Assembly: GCA_014841595.1 (NCBI GenBank) | Contig: JACYUE010000002.1 | Span: 372,001-436,000 of the forward strand | Direction of reading: 5' to 3' | Length of the DNA stretch: 64,000 nt | DNA from: Oxalobacteraceae sp. CFBP 8761 | Lineage (GTDB): Bacteria; Pseudomonadota; Gammaproteobacteria; Burkholderiales; Burkholderiaceae_D | Shown: one piece after another, positions 50,790 through 59,732 of the stretch | Numbering within the stretch: position 1 is the first letter of the stretch | Layout of the letters: every line of letters begins with the position of its first letter | Made by a program: the position numbers and the translations under genes | The notes under the pieces: model-generated | Seen by the model: the letters and a program-made list of their open reading frames with translations, nothing else | What the model was told of the DNA's origin: nothing | The model's database searches: none

Positions 50790-50866
50790 TGGTCGGGGTG
50801 AGAGGATTCGAACCTCCGGCCTCTACGTCCCGAACGTAGCGCTCTACCGGGCTAAGCTACACCCCG
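50790..50866 (-). tRNA. tRNA-Pro(CGG)
   Basis: On the minus strand 77 nt fold into a full cloverleaf with encoded CCA: acceptor CGGGGTG/CACCCCG, anticodon stem CTACG/CGTAG with loop TTCGGGA (anticodon CGG), and T arm GGAGG TTCGAAT CCTCT. It reads CCG proline codons. A damaged copy of its 3' half lies 672 bp away at 50118. Confidence 0.95.
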
Positions 50867-50919
50867 ACGATTCGGGATGTACGTACAACCACCCCGGGAT
50901 GGTCGTAATATAAAATCGC

Positions 50920-51909
50920 TTAGTGGTTCCTGTCAACGGCAAAGCTGCTCAGTTGCAGCAGGCTGTTCTTGAACAGGCTGTCGGGCAAGCCGGCAATCGC
51001 TTCCGATGCCCGGCGCGCCGCTTGTTCGGCCTGTGCCCGCGTGTAATCAAGCGCACCGCTCGACGTCACGGCGGCCAGCACGGCGTCGAATTGTGCTTCG
51101 TCGCCTTGCTCGATGCAGCTGCGCACCAGTTCGCGCTGCTCTGGCGTGCCGTGTTCCATCAGCCAGATCAGGGGCAGGGTCGGTTTGCCTTCGCGCAGAT
51201 CGTCCCCCAGGTTCTTGCCGATCTCGGCGGCGTCGCCAGCGTAGTCGAGCACGTCGTCGATCAGCTGGAATGCGGTGCCCAGCGAGCGGCCGTATTCGCC
51301 GGCGGCGGCGATCTGGGCGTCATTCGCGCCGGCGATCAGCGCGCCCAGTTCGGCAGCGGCTTCGAACAGCTTGGCGGTCTTGGAGCGGATCACGAGCAGG
51401 TAGCTCGCTTCGGTCACGTCCGGGTCGTGCATGTTCAGCAGTTGCAGCACTTCGCCTTCGGCGATCACGTTGGTGGCGTCGGACAGGATCTGCATGATGC
51501 GCATGCTATCCAGGCCAACCATCATCTGGAACGCGCGCGAGTAGAGGAAGTCGCCGACCAGCACCGAGGCGGCGTTGCCGAACAGCGCGTTGGCGGTCTG
51601 GCGGCCGCGGCGCATTGACGATTCGTCGACGACGTCGTCATGCAGCAGCGTGGCGGTGTGGATGAATTCGACGACGGCGGCCAGCTCGTGGTGCGCGGTG
51701 CCCCGGTAGCCATAGGCATTGGCCAGCAGCAGCACCAGTACTGGACGGATGCGCTTGCCGCCGGCACTGATGATGTACTCGGCGATCTGGTTGACCAGCG
51801 TGACTTCGGAATGCAGCCGCTGGCGGATCACCGTGTTGACGGCCTCCATATCGGGCGCGATCGACTGGACGATGGTGTTCTGTTGGGCGTGTTGGGTAGC
51901 GGCTGACAA
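50920..51909 (-). CDS. ispB: Octaprenyl diphosphate synthase (polyprenyl synthetase)
   Basis: The 329-aa enzyme builds the long isoprenoid side chain of ubiquinone. It has both Asp-rich motifs, LLHDDVVDESSMRRG and QLIDDVLDYAG, and the GGKRIRPVLVLLLA segment. The TTG start at 51909, with AGG nearby, gives the same N-terminal length as E. coli IspB before DMEAVNTVI; ATG 51849 would remove those 20 residues. It is divergent from rplU-rpmA, a gene order conserved in many proteobacteria. Confidence 0.93.
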   Translation of the reverse strand: MSAATQHAQQNTIVQSIAPDMEAVNTVIRQRLHSEVTLVNQIAEYIISAGGKRIRPVLVLLLANAYGYRGTAHHELAAVVEFIHTATLLHDDVVDESSMRRGRQTANALFGNAASVLVGDFLYSRAFQMMVGLDSMRIMQILSDATNVIAEGEVLQLLNMHDPDVTEASYLLVIRSKTAKLFEAAAELGALIAGANDAQIAAAGEYGRSLGTAFQLIDDVLDYAGDAAEIGKNLGDDLREGKPTLPLIWLMEHGTPEQRELVRSCIEQGDEAQFDAVLAAVTSSGALDYTRAQAEQAARRASEAIAGLPDSLFKNSLLQLSSFAVDRNH

Positions 51910-52064
51910 GGCTGACCTGCGTGAGCGTTGGGTTAACTATAAGAGTGAGGCGATTATACGTCATGGGAGGGCGAACCGTCGGGCTGAGAGGGGTGCGCTT
52001 GCGAGAGAGCGGGCGATGCAGCCATGGATGCTGCCCGATGCCGTGAAGCGATCGCCGAATGGTT

Positions 52065-52093
52065 TTGACGCACTGCACCGACTTATGTATAAT
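52065..52093 (+). promoter_or_regulatory. Sigma-70 promoter of rplU-rpmA
   Basis: TTGACG, a 17-bp spacer and TATAAT are a near-perfect consensus. The start site would be about 52100, giving an 85-nt leader before rplU. Confidence 0.85.
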
Positions 52094-52184
52094 CCTCTGT
52101 TCCCCGGCTTAAGATTAGTCCTGCGTGTCAAGCGCAGGTCGACGCGCCGAGGGGTTCTTTTAACATTTGATGAGGTTTCAAATC

Positions 52185-52496
52185 ATGTACGCGGTCATAA
52201 AAACCGGTGGCAAGCAATACAAAGTTGTCGCTGGTGAAAAACTTAAAGTAGAACAGATACCGGCAGACATTGGTTCCGAACTCACGATCGATCAGGTCCT
52301 CGCCCTTGGCGAAGGCGAAAGCATCAAGTTTGGTGCTCCGCTGGTCGAAGGTGCAACGGTGCTGGTGAAAGTGGTTTCGCAGGGTCGCCACGACAAAGTG
52401 CGTATCTTCAAGATGCGTCGTCGTAAGCACTACCAGAAGCGTATGGGCCATCGCCAAAACTTCACCGAAATCCAGATCGTTTCGATCAACGGCTAA
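52185..52496 (+). CDS. rplU: 50S ribosomal protein L21
   Basis: The 103-aa protein has the standard L21 sequence, starting [14 protein letters not shown] and containing the [16 protein letters not shown] signature. It binds 23S rRNA in the large subunit. ATG 52185 gives the family N-terminus and has GAGG 10 nt upstream; six upstream codons are not conserved. rpmA follows 43 bp downstream. Confidence 0.98.
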   Translation: MYAVIKTGGKQYKVVAGEKLKVEQIPADIGSELTIDQVLALGEGESIKFGAPLVEGATVLVKVVSQGRHDKVRIFKMRRRKHYQKRMGHRQNFTEIQIVSING

Positions 52497-52539
52497 TCCC
52501 CGTTTCCGGTCCCCAGCAACGTCATCCAGGAGTAAATAA

Positions 52540-52821
52540 ATGGCACACAAAAAAGGCGGCGGTACTACCCGCAACGGCCGTGACTCAGAAAGCAAGCGCC
52601 TCGGCGTGAAGATCTACGGCGGCCAGGCAGTCAATGCCGGCGGCATCATCATTCGTCAGCGCGGCACCCCAGTGCGCGCCGGCACCAATGTCGGTACGGG
52701 CAAGGATCACACCCTGTTCGCGCTGGTCACTGGCACCGTCAAGTTCGTCAAGCAAGGCGTCGGCTCGAAGCAGTTCGTGACCGTCGTTGCTAACGAAGCA
52801 GCGGAAGCAGTCGCAGCGTAA
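52540..52821 (+). CDS. rpmA: 50S ribosomal protein L27
   Basis: The 93-aa protein starts [18 protein letters not shown], the highly conserved L27 N-terminus that reaches the peptidyl-transferase centre, followed by [19 protein letters not shown]. It begins directly at MAHKK with no leader peptide to be cleaved. CAGGAG lies upstream of the start. The C-terminal tail is Ala/Glu-rich. Two terminators follow before obgE. Confidence 0.98.
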   Translation: MAHKKGGGTTRNGRDSESKRLGVKIYGGQAVNAGGIIIRQRGTPVRAGTNVGTGKDHTLFALVTGTVKFVKQGVGSKQFVTVVANEAAEAVAA

Positions 52822-52831
52822 TAACGCACTC

Positions 52832-52857
52832 GCGCCGCTTCCGAGCGGCGCTTCTTT
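52832..52857 (+). terminator. Intrinsic terminator after rpmA
   Basis: GCGCCGCT and AGCGGCGC form an 8-bp stem with a TCCG tetraloop, followed by TTCTTT. Confidence 0.85.
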
Positions 52858-52882
52858 GCAAGGCGCAAGCCTTCCATCGAAA

Positions 52883-52909
52883 GGCTCTGCCCACGGTAGG
52901 GCCTTTTTT
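52883..52909 (+). terminator. Second terminator or attenuator before obgE
   Basis: GGCTCT pairs with AGGGCC (one G-T pair), then TTTTTT. It lies 22 bp before the obgE start, so it may reduce read-through from rpmA into obgE. Confidence 0.65.
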
Positions 52910-52930
52910 AGTTTTTAAGCGGTCACAATC

Positions 52931-54043
52931 ATGAAGTTTATCGACGAAGCAAAAATTGAAGTCATCGGAGGCGACGGCGGCAACGGATGCGCCTCGTTCC
53001 GGCGCGAAAAGTTCCGCCCATTTGGCGGTCCCGACGGCGGCGATGGCGGCACGGGCAGCTCGATCTTTGTGGTTGCCGACCGCAACGTCAACACGCTGGT
53101 CGACTTTCGCTATTCGAAAGTCCACACCGGCAAGCATGGCGAACCGGGCCGCGGCTCGGATTGCTATGGCAAGGGCGCCGAAGACATCTATATGCGCATG
53201 CCGGTCGGCACGCTCATCATCGATGATGTCAATGGCGAAATCATTGCCGACCTGACCGAACACGGCCAGACCGAACTGCTCGCCAAAGGCGGCGAGGGCG
53301 GCTGGGGCAATATCCACTTTAAAAGTTCGACCAACCGCGCCCCGCGTCAAAAGACCGAAGGCAAGGAAGGCGAGCGTCGCACGTTGCGCCTGGAACTGAA
53401 AGTTCTGGCGGACGTGGGCCTGCTGGGCATGCCGAACGCCGGTAAATCGACCTTCATTACCGCCGTCTCGAACGCGCGCCCGAAGATCGCCGATTACCCG
53501 TTCACCACCTTGCACCCGAATCTGGGCGTGGTGCGCGTGTCGCACGAAAAGAGCTTCGTCGTGGCCGACATTCCGGGCCTGATCGAAGGCGCCGCCGAAG
53601 GCGCGGGCCTGGGTCACCAGTTCCTGCGTCACCTGGCGCGTACCGGCTTGCTGCTGCACATTGTCGACCTGTCGTCGTTCGAAGCGAACATCGATCCGGT
53701 CAAGGAAGCCAAGGCCCTGATCAAGGAACTCGAAAAGTACGACGAAGAGCTGCTGAACAAGCCACGCTGGCTCGTGCTCAACAAGCTCGACGTGCTGGAC
53801 GAGGCCGAGCGCAAGAAGCGCGTCAAGGACATGATCAAGCGCCTGGCCTGGAAGGGCCCGGTGTTCGAGATTTCGGCGCTGAACCGCGAAGGTTGCCAGG
53901 AACTGATCAACGCGATCTACCTGCACCTGGAAGAAAAGCGTCATGCCGAGCACCGCGCCGAAGAAACCGCGATGACCGAAGAAGCGCGCGGGATTTCGTC
54001 GATCGATCCGGACGATCCACGCTTCAAGATCCTCGAAGACTGA
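52931..54043 (+). CDS. obgE: GTPase ObgE/CgtA
   Basis: The 370-aa GTPase takes part in late 50S assembly and stress signalling. It starts with the glycine-rich Obg domain ([40 protein letters not shown]) and then has the G domain: GMPNAGKST (G1), [14 protein letters not shown] (G2), [12 protein letters not shown] (G3) and NKLD (G4). A short acidic C-terminal tail follows. It lies downstream of rpmA as usual. No strong ribosome site is seen before the ATG. Confidence 0.97.
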   Translation: MKFIDEAKIEVIGGDGGNGCASFRREKFRPFGGPDGGDGGTGSSIFVVADRNVNTLVDFRYSKVHTGKHGEPGRGSDCYGKGAEDIYMRMPVGTLIIDDVNGEIIADLTEHGQTELLAKGGEGGWGNIHFKSSTNRAPRQKTEGKEGERRTLRLELKVLADVGLLGMPNAGKSTFITAVSNARPKIADYPFTTLHPNLGVVRVSHEKSFVVADIPGLIEGAAEGAGLGHQFLRHLARTGLLLHIVDLSSFEANIDPVKEAKALIKELEKYDEELLNKPRWLVLNKLDVLDEAERKKRVKDMIKRLAWKGPVFEISALNREGCQELINAIYLHLEEKRHAEHRAEETAMTEEARGISSIDPDDPRFKILED

Positions 54044-54046
54044 CCC

Positions 54047-54472
54047 TTGGCCGGCGGCGCTCCTCAGACCCTGATCTGGTCGCGCGCCTGGCTGCGTGGC
54101 CAGTTGCTTCAGCTGGTCGCAACCGTCAGCTCGCTGGCCTCGCTGGCGGCATTGCTCGATCCCGACCGTATTGCGTCGGCAATGGGCCTGTTTTTGGTTG
54201 GCGTGAATGGCTACAGCCAGTTCTACGCCATCTATGTGGGCGTGCGCCTCGCTACCGCGGGGTTGGCGCTGTTGGCGGCCAGGCACGGCGATCTGCCGAT
54301 CCTGGGCGACTTGACTGCCTTGTTCCTCCTGGCCCAGCCGGCCGGCCGCCTTGCGGCGGCCTTCGCAATCGGCTTGCCCACGGGGGTCTTATTCGCTGTC
54401 TGCGCGGTTGAACTGCTGGCAGGACTTTCCCTGCTCGCATTGCGACCGCGGGGAAAATTCCTGTCGCCATGA
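54047..54472 (+). CDS. Small inner-membrane protein (DUF4345-like)
   Basis: The 141-aa product has about four hydrophobic helices; the stretch [27 protein letters not shown] resembles DUF4345-type membrane proteins of unknown function. The only start available at the 5' end is a TTG at 54047, three bases after the obgE stop; the next ATG would remove a helix. The 3' end overlaps proB by 4 bp. It is sandwiched between obgE and proB in a likely single transcript. Function is unknown. Confidence 0.65.
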   Translation: MAGGAPQTLIWSRAWLRGQLLQLVATVSSLASLAALLDPDRIASAMGLFLVGVNGYSQFYAIYVGVRLATAGLALLAARHGDLPILGDLTALFLLAQPAGRLAAAFAIGLPTGVLFAVCAVELLAGLSLLALRPRGKFLSP

Positions 54473-55587
54473 ACTCCGCTCTCCAACAAGCTTCCCGCAT
54501 CATTGTCAAGGTCGGCTCCTCCCTCGTCACCGACGAGGGCAGGGGGCTGGACCATCATGCCATTGCCCGCTGGGCATCCCAGATTGCCGCGTTGCGCGCT
54601 CTTGGCAAGGACGTGGTCCTGGTCAGCTCGGGCGCCATTGCCGAAGGCATGCTGCGCCTGGGCTTCACGAAGCGCCCCACCGATATCCACGAACTGCAGG
54701 CGTGTGCCGCCTGTGGCCAGATGGGCCTGGCGCAAATCTATGAAACCAGCTTTCGCGCGCACGGCGTGCAAACGGCCCAGGTGCTGCTCACGCATGCCGA
54801 CCTGGCCGACCGCGAACGCTACCTGAACGCGCGCTCGACGCTGACCACCTTGCTGCGCCTGAAGGTGGTGCCGATCATCAACGAGAACGATACCGTCGTC
54901 ACCGACGAGATCAAGTTTGGCGACAACGACACCCTGGGTGCGCTGGTGGCCAACCTGATCGAAGCCGATGCACTTGTCATCCTGACGGACCAGCCCGGCT
55001 TGTACTCGGCCGACCCGCGCAAGAACCCGGATGCGCGGTTGATCGCGCACGCCCAGGCCGGCGACGTGGCACTGGAAAGCATGGCGGGCGGGGCCGGCAG
55101 CAGCATCGGCAGTGGCGGCATGCTGACCAAGGTGCTGGCGGCCAAGCGCGCTGCGCGCTCCGGCGCGCATACCGTGATCGCCTGGGGGCGCGAGCCGGAT
55201 GTCCTCACGCGTCTGGCGGGTGGCGAAGCGATCGGCACGCAGTTGCTGGCCCCGACCGGCCGCCTGACGGCGCGCCGCCAGTGGATGGTCGACCATCTGC
55301 ACACGAGCGGCGAAGTCGTCATCGACGCCGGCGCCGCAGCCAAGCTCACGCGCGAAGGCAAGTCGCTCCTGCCGATCGGCGTCATCGCCGTCAAGGGCGA
55401 GTTCGGCCGCGGCCAAGTGGTTACCTGCGTGGACGAAGCGGGCAAGCCGCTGGCGCGCGGATTGACCAATTATGCGAGCAGCGAAGTGCGGCGCATCATG
55501 CGTCATTCCTCGACCGAAATCGAACGCATCCTGGGCTTCGTCGAAGGGCCTGAGCTCATCCATCGCGACAATATGGTCTTGCTGTAG
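54469..55587 (+). CDS. proB: Glutamate 5-kinase
   Basis: The 372-aa enzyme makes glutamyl-5-phosphate, the first step of proline synthesis. It has the amino-acid-kinase domain ([52 protein letters not shown]-like [14 protein letters not shown]) and a C-terminal PUA domain from about residue 275. Length is normal. It overlaps the preceding membrane-protein gene by 4 bp. proA is not next to it. Confidence 0.96.
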   Translation: MNSALQQASRIIVKVGSSLVTDEGRGLDHHAIARWASQIAALRALGKDVVLVSSGAIAEGMLRLGFTKRPTDIHELQACAACGQMGLAQIYETSFRAHGVQTAQVLLTHADLADRERYLNARSTLTTLLRLKVVPIINENDTVVTDEIKFGDNDTLGALVANLIEADALVILTDQPGLYSADPRKNPDARLIAHAQAGDVALESMAGGAGSSIGSGGMLTKVLAAKRAARSGAHTVIAWGREPDVLTRLAGGEAIGTQLLAPTGRLTARRQWMVDHLHTSGEVVIDAGAAAKLTREGKSLLPIGVIAVKGEFGRGQVVTCVDEAGKPLARGLTNYASSEVRRIMRHSSTEIERILGFVEGPELIHRDNMVLL

Positions 55588-55647
55588 ACAGCGAGCACTA
55601 ACCAACCGGCTGTTGCGCCAATCTGACGCAACGGCAGGTTTGTATCC

Positions 55648-55674
55648 AAAATCGTCCAAAAATATTGCCGTATA
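55648..55674 (+). promoter_or_regulatory. Weak sigma-28 (FliA)-like promoter before the chemoreceptor
   Basis: AAAA, 15 bp, then GCCGTATA resembles TAAA-N15-GCCGATAA and lies 69 bp before the start. Two mismatches in the -10 make this tentative. Confidence 0.3.
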
Positions 55675-55742
55675 GATTCAAGCGTTACGCTTGGGGATAC
55701 ACTGCGCTTAAGCGCTTCGCGCGTATATATTCAGGACCTGCC

Positions 55743-57317
55743 ATGAAACTAAGTCGCAAATTACCACTGGGTTTTGCCGCCGTCACCTTGCTCGTCGCCT
55801 GCGCAGGCTTCTTCGGCATGGCGCAGCTGAACAGCTCGGTCGACACCTATCGCCAGGCGGTGGTCACCGAAGGCCAGGCACAGCAAGTGCAAGCGTTGCT
55901 GTCCCATTTCCGCAAGCAGGTCCAGGAATGGAAGAACACGCTGTTGCGTGGCAAACAGGAAAGCGAACGGGTCAAGTACTGGAACGCGTTCCAGAAGAAC
56001 GAGACGGAAGTCGCGCAACAGGTCAAGGCCTTGCTGGACGCCATGCCCGAAGGCGAAGTGCGAACGCTGGTGACGCAGTTCGGCGCGGCGCACGCGACCA
56101 TGGGTGCGGATTTCCGGCGCGGCTACCAGGATTTCGAAGCGGCCGGTTTCGATGCCGGCGCCGGCGATATCGCCGTCAAGGGCAAGGACCGTGCTCCAGC
56201 CGAGTTGCTGGTGCAGGCCCAGGAAAAGATGTCGGCCCTCAGCCTGTCCAGCGCGGCCCAGGCCGATGCGGTCGGCAAACAGGCCACGCTGCTCAGCTAT
56301 AGCCTGATGCTGGTGGGCGCCGTCGTGGCCGTCATCGCCGGTATCCTGGTGTCGCGTTCGATCACGCGGCCGCTCGACGAAGCGGTCGAGGCCGCGCGCA
56401 GCGTCGCGGCGGGCGATCTGCGCACTGCGATCACGGTGCGCAGCAACGATGAAACGGGCCAGCTGCTGATGGCGCTGAAGGAGATGTCGGCCAGCCTGCA
56501 GCGCATCGTGCTCGAAGTGCGGGGCGGGGCCGAGACCATCGCGGTGGCATCCGGCGAAATCGCGCAGGGCAACCTCGACCTGTCGGCCCGCACCGAGCGC
56601 CAGGCCGGCGCGCTGGAAGAGACGGCGTCATCGATGGAAGAACTGACCTCGACCGTCATCCAGAATGCCGACAATGCGCGCCAGGCCAGCGTGCTGGCCG
56701 TGTCGGCCTGTGATGTGGCGGTCAAGGGCGGCAAGGTGGTCGAGCAGGTGGTGGGCACGATGGCGTCGATCAGCGCGTCGTCGCGCAAGATCACCGACAT
56801 CATCGGCGTCATCGACAGCATCGCGTTCCAGACCAATATCCTGGCGCTCAACGCGGCGGTCGAAGCGGCGCGCGCCGGCGAGCAGGGCCGTGGCTTTGCC
56901 GTCGTGGCCGGCGAAGTGCGCACCCTCGCGCAGCGTTCGGCAACAGCGGCGAAAGAAATCAAGGACCTGATCGGCGAATCGGTGGCCTGCGTGGAAACGG
57001 GCGACCGGCTCGCCGGCGAAGCGGGCGTGACGATGGGTGAGATCCTGGCCAGCGTGCGCGGCGTGATGCACATCATCACCGAGATCAGCGCCGCCAGCAG
57101 CGAGCAGAGCCAGGGTATTTCGCAGGTCAACCAGGCCGTTACCGAGATGGATGTCACGACCCAGCAGAATGCGGCGCTGGTCGAGCAGGCCGCTGCCGCA
57201 GCGCAATCGCTGCGCGAGCAGACGGTGGCGCTGACGGAAGTGGTCAGCGTGTTCAAGGTCGAAGAGCCGACCGGTGTCGTAGCACCGCCCCGTACCAAAC
57301 TGGCACTGGCTGCTTGA
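55743..57317 (+). CDS. Methyl-accepting chemotaxis protein
   Basis: The 524-aa receptor has a first helix at residues 9-28, a periplasmic four-helix-bundle sensor (about 30-185), a second helix (about 188-210, [17 protein letters not shown]), a HAMP domain ([23 protein letters not shown]) and the signalling domain. The tip hairpin is [41 protein letters not shown]. It should signal through CheA/CheW. The C-terminus lacks the NWETF pentapeptide for CheR docking. The ligand cannot be predicted. AGGA lies 7 nt before the ATG. Confidence 0.94.
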   Translation: MKLSRKLPLGFAAVTLLVACAGFFGMAQLNSSVDTYRQAVVTEGQAQQVQALLSHFRKQVQEWKNTLLRGKQESERVKYWNAFQKNETEVAQQVKALLDAMPEGEVRTLVTQFGAAHATMGADFRRGYQDFEAAGFDAGAGDIAVKGKDRAPAELLVQAQEKMSALSLSSAAQADAVGKQATLLSYSLMLVGAVVAVIAGILVSRSITRPLDEAVEAARSVAAGDLRTAITVRSNDETGQLLMALKEMSASLQRIVLEVRGGAETIAVASGEIAQGNLDLSARTERQAGALEETASSMEELTSTVIQNADNARQASVLAVSACDVAVKGGKVVEQVVGTMASISASSRKITDIIGVIDSIAFQTNILALNAAVEAARAGEQGRGFAVVAGEVRTLAQRSATAAKEIKDLIGESVACVETGDRLAGEAGVTMGEILASVRGVMHIITEISAASSEQSQGISQVNQAVTEMDVTTQQNAALVEQAAAAAQSLREQTVALTEVVSVFKVEEPTGVVAPPRTKLALAA

Positions 57318-57407
57318 CACGGACCGGGTGCGCGGTAAGATGCCCGCGCGCCCGTAGTGCCGGGATGGGCCCGGCAACCGGTGGCGCACCTTGTGAGCCA
57401 CCATCCG

Positions 57408-57767
57408 ATGACGCCACTTTCACCTTCCGCCGTGGTCCAGGCGCAGCTCGACGCCTACAACGCCAAAGACCTCGATGCACTGATGGCCACCTATGCGCCG
57501 GAGGCAGCGCAATTCGCGCTGCATGGCGACCTGCTGGCGCGCGGCCACGACCAGATCCGGCCGCGTTACGAACAGCGTTTTCTCGAGCCTGACCTGCACG
57601 CGCGGCTGCTGTCGCGCACGGTATTGGGCAACTTCGTCACCGACCTCGAGATCGTGACCCGCAACTTTCCAGAAGGTCAGGGCACGGTCGAGATGTTGTG
57701 CGTCTACGAGGCGGTGGACGGGCGCATCGTGCGCGCCTCGTTCGCGACCGGCGAGACCCGGATCTAA
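57408..57767 (+). CDS. NTF2/SnoaL-like small protein
   Basis: The 119-aa protein has the cone-shaped NTF2-like fold signature (VVQAQLDAYNAKDLDALMATYAPEAAQFAL and the closing MLCVYEAVDGRIVRASF). Members range from ketosteroid isomerases to unknown binding proteins; here no catalytic residue set is clear. ATG 57408 is preferred; GTG 57393 would add five residues. Its TAA overlaps the nth stop by two bases in convergent orientation. Confidence 0.75.
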   Translation: MTPLSPSAVVQAQLDAYNAKDLDALMATYAPEAAQFALHGDLLARGHDQIRPRYEQRFLEPDLHARLLSRTVLGNFVTDLEIVTRNFPEGQGTVEMLCVYEAVDGRIVRASFATGETRI

Positions 57768-58471
57768 CTTGCCGCAGGTATCGCGGCCTCAGCTGCCGTG
57801 GCCGCAGCAACAGCAGCCGGCTCGAGAAGACCCGCCGGTGCCGGCGTCTTGTCCTTGAACTCGCACAGGTCGGCAATCAGGCAATTCCAGCATTTGGGCT
57901 TGCGCGCCACGCAGGTGTAGCGCCCGTGCAGGATCAGCCAGTGGTGGGCGTCGTGCAGGAATTCCTTTGGCACGAACTTCAGCAGCTTTTGCTCGACGAT
58001 GTCGACGTTCTTGCCCGGAGCGATCTTGGTGCGGTTCGAGACGCGGAAGATGTGCGTGTCGACCGCCATCGTCGGTTCGCCAAAGGCCGTATTGAGCACG
58101 ACGTTTGCCGTCTTGCGGCCCACGCCCGGCAGCGCCTCGAGCGCTTCGCGCACGGGCGGCACCTCGCCGCCATGCTGTTCGACCAAGATCTGGCAGGTGG
58201 CGATCACGTTCTTGGCCTTCGTGTTGTACAGGCCAATGGTCGCGATATAGGTCTTGAGCTCATCGATGCCCAGGTCGAGGATCGCCTGCGGTGTGTTCGC
58301 TACCGGGAACAAGCGGCGCATGGCCTTGTTCACGCCGACATCGGTCGACTGGGCCGACAGCAGGACCGCGATCAGTAATTCGAACGGCGTCGAAAATTCG
58401 AGCTCGGTGGTGGGCGTCGGGTTGGCGGCGCGAAAGCGCGTGAAAATCTCGTAACGTTTGGCGGAATTCAT
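57764..58471 (-). CDS. nth: Endonuclease III
   Basis: The 235-aa DNA glycosylase/AP lyase removes oxidised pyrimidines. It has the helix-hairpin-helix LPGVGRKTANVVLNTAF with the catalytic Lys, the catalytic Asp in MAVDTHIFRVSNR, and the [4Fe-4S] loop CVARKPKCWNCLIADLC. The tail after residue 210 is Ala-rich (LEPAAVAAATAAEAAIP) and longer than in E. coli. It is adjacent to the RsxB-like ferredoxin gene, a pairing typical of betaproteobacteria. Confidence 0.96.
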   Translation of the reverse strand: MNSAKRYEIFTRFRAANPTPTTELEFSTPFELLIAVLLSAQSTDVGVNKAMRRLFPVANTPQAILDLGIDELKTYIATIGLYNTKAKNVIATCQILVEQHGGEVPPVREALEALPGVGRKTANVVLNTAFGEPTMAVDTHIFRVSNRTKIAPGKNVDIVEQKLLKFVPKEFLHDAHHWLILHGRYTCVARKPKCWNCLIADLCEFKDKTPAPAGLLEPAAVAAATAAEAAIPAAS

Positions 58472-58476
58472 GCAGG

Positions 58477-59154
58477 TCAGGTCGGGTCGGTATTGCCGGC
58501 GGCCTTCAGGCGCGCGCGTTCCATGGCGGCGGCGATGATCGCGCGCTTGCGCTCTTTTTCTGCCAGCTCTTCGGGAGTATTGGTCGCTTCGGCCGTGACT
58601 TCACGCATTTTCTGGACGGCCTTGGCGGCCAGTCGCGCGTCATTCTCGTCGCGTTCGCGGCGCAGGCGCGCTTCGCGGAAGTCGTGGCGGCTGCGCGCCG
58701 CATCGGCGGCCGGCTGGCTCCAGGCATCCCAGCCGGTGCGCTCACCCGTGACCGGCACCATTGCGATGCAGTCGACCGGGCAGGGCGCCACGCACAGGTC
58801 GCAGCCGGTGCACAGGCTCGGCAGGATCGTGTGCATCTGTTTGGCCGCGCCCAGGATCGCATCGACCGGACACGCCTGGATGCACAGCGTGCAGCCAATG
58901 CACAGCGCTTCGTCGATGAAGGCCACAGGGCGCGGACGCTCAATGCCATTGGCCGGGTTGATCGGGATGACAGCGCGGCCCGTGGCGGCGGCCAGGCGGC
59001 GCACGCCTTCCATGCCGCCGGGCGGGCACTGGTTGATGTCGGCTTCGCCGCTGGCGATCGCTTCCGCATACGGACGGCATGCGGGATAGCCGCACTTGGT
59101 GCACTGGGTCTGCGGCAGCAGGTCTTCGAGCTGGTCGGCGAGGGGTTTGGTCAC
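58477..59154 (-). CDS. rsxB: RsxB/RnfB-like iron-sulfur protein without membrane anchor
   Basis: The 225-aa protein has the Fe-S domain start ([30 protein letters not shown]) and a double [4Fe-4S] ferredoxin domain ([32 protein letters not shown]). A charged coiled-coil tail follows (about residues 150-215). RnfB proteins usually begin with a membrane helix; this one does not, and no other rnf/rsx genes are present. In E. coli the Rsx complex keeps SoxR reduced. Here a role as electron donor to the neighbouring iron-sulfur enzyme Nth, or to others, is speculative. Confidence 0.88.
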   Translation of the reverse strand: MTKPLADQLEDLLPQTQCTKCGYPACRPYAEAIASGEADINQCPPGGMEGVRRLAAATGRAVIPINPANGIERPRPVAFIDEALCIGCTLCIQACPVDAILGAAKQMHTILPSLCTGCDLCVAPCPVDCIAMVPVTGERTGWDAWSQPAADAARSRHDFREARLRRERDENDARLAAKAVQKMREVTAEATNTPEELAEKERKRAIIAAAMERARLKAAGNTDPT

Positions 59155-59326
59155 GGTGTGGCGGATCTGGTAAAGCCGACATTATCCGCCAAAATGCCGG
59201 GCGCTGCGGTGAAACCCGGCGCGCCGGCATGGCGTGGAAACGGGAGCCTCACGTGCGTGGTCAATCGAACAGAGGCGTGGGCCGTAACCTGCTGTACTAT
59301 AAACCGATCCACCGACGAGGACTGAC

Positions 59327-59668
59327 ATGAACGAATTGATCGCCCCGTTGCTGTTTGCTGCCATTTTTTCTGCAGGCGACAACCTGCACACGCGCAACAC
59401 CAAGGACAGCCATGCCACGGCGCCGCCCGAGCAGACCGAGGTGCTGGCGCTGCCATCTCTGTACCGCAGCGTCGAATCCAGCGGCGAATTGCGCCGTGGC
59501 GAGCGCTTGCCTGCACGCTATCAGGCCGCCCAGTACGTGGTCGAGGACTGGCGCAAGCTGCGCCTGACCAAGCCACCGCGCGGGCATCAGTGGGTGCAGG
59601 CCGATCGCAGCTTCGCGCTCGTGGCCATCGCGACCGGCCGGGTCGAGCAGGTGGTGCTGGGGCGCTGA
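59327..59668 (+). CDS. RcnB-family periplasmic protein
   Basis: The 113-aa protein begins with a short hydrophobic stretch (IAPLLFAAIFSA) that may be a signal peptide. It ends in the RcnB motif: ELRRGERLPARYQAAQYVVEDWRKLRLTKPPRGHQWVQADRS, then VAIATGRVEQVVLG. RcnB tunes nickel and cobalt efflux in E. coli, but many family members have no known role. The ribosome site GAGG is 7 nt before the ATG. A strong terminator follows. Confidence 0.8.
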   Translation: MNELIAPLLFAAIFSAGDNLHTRNTKDSHATAPPEQTEVLALPSLYRSVESSGELRRGERLPARYQAAQYVVEDWRKLRLTKPPRGHQWVQADRSFALVAIATGRVEQVVLGR

Positions 59669-59689
59669 GCGCATCTAGAGCACAAAAAA

Positions 59690-59715
59690 AATGCCATGGC
59701 GCTTGCCATGGCATT
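59690..59715. terminator. Bidirectional terminator between the rcnB-like gene and phaZ
   Basis: AATGCCATGGC and GCCATGGCATT form a perfect 11-bp stem with a GCTT loop. An A run lies on the left and TGTTTATT on the right. It serves both convergent genes. Confidence 0.9.
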
Positions 59716-59732
59716 GTTTATTCAGCGGTCGT

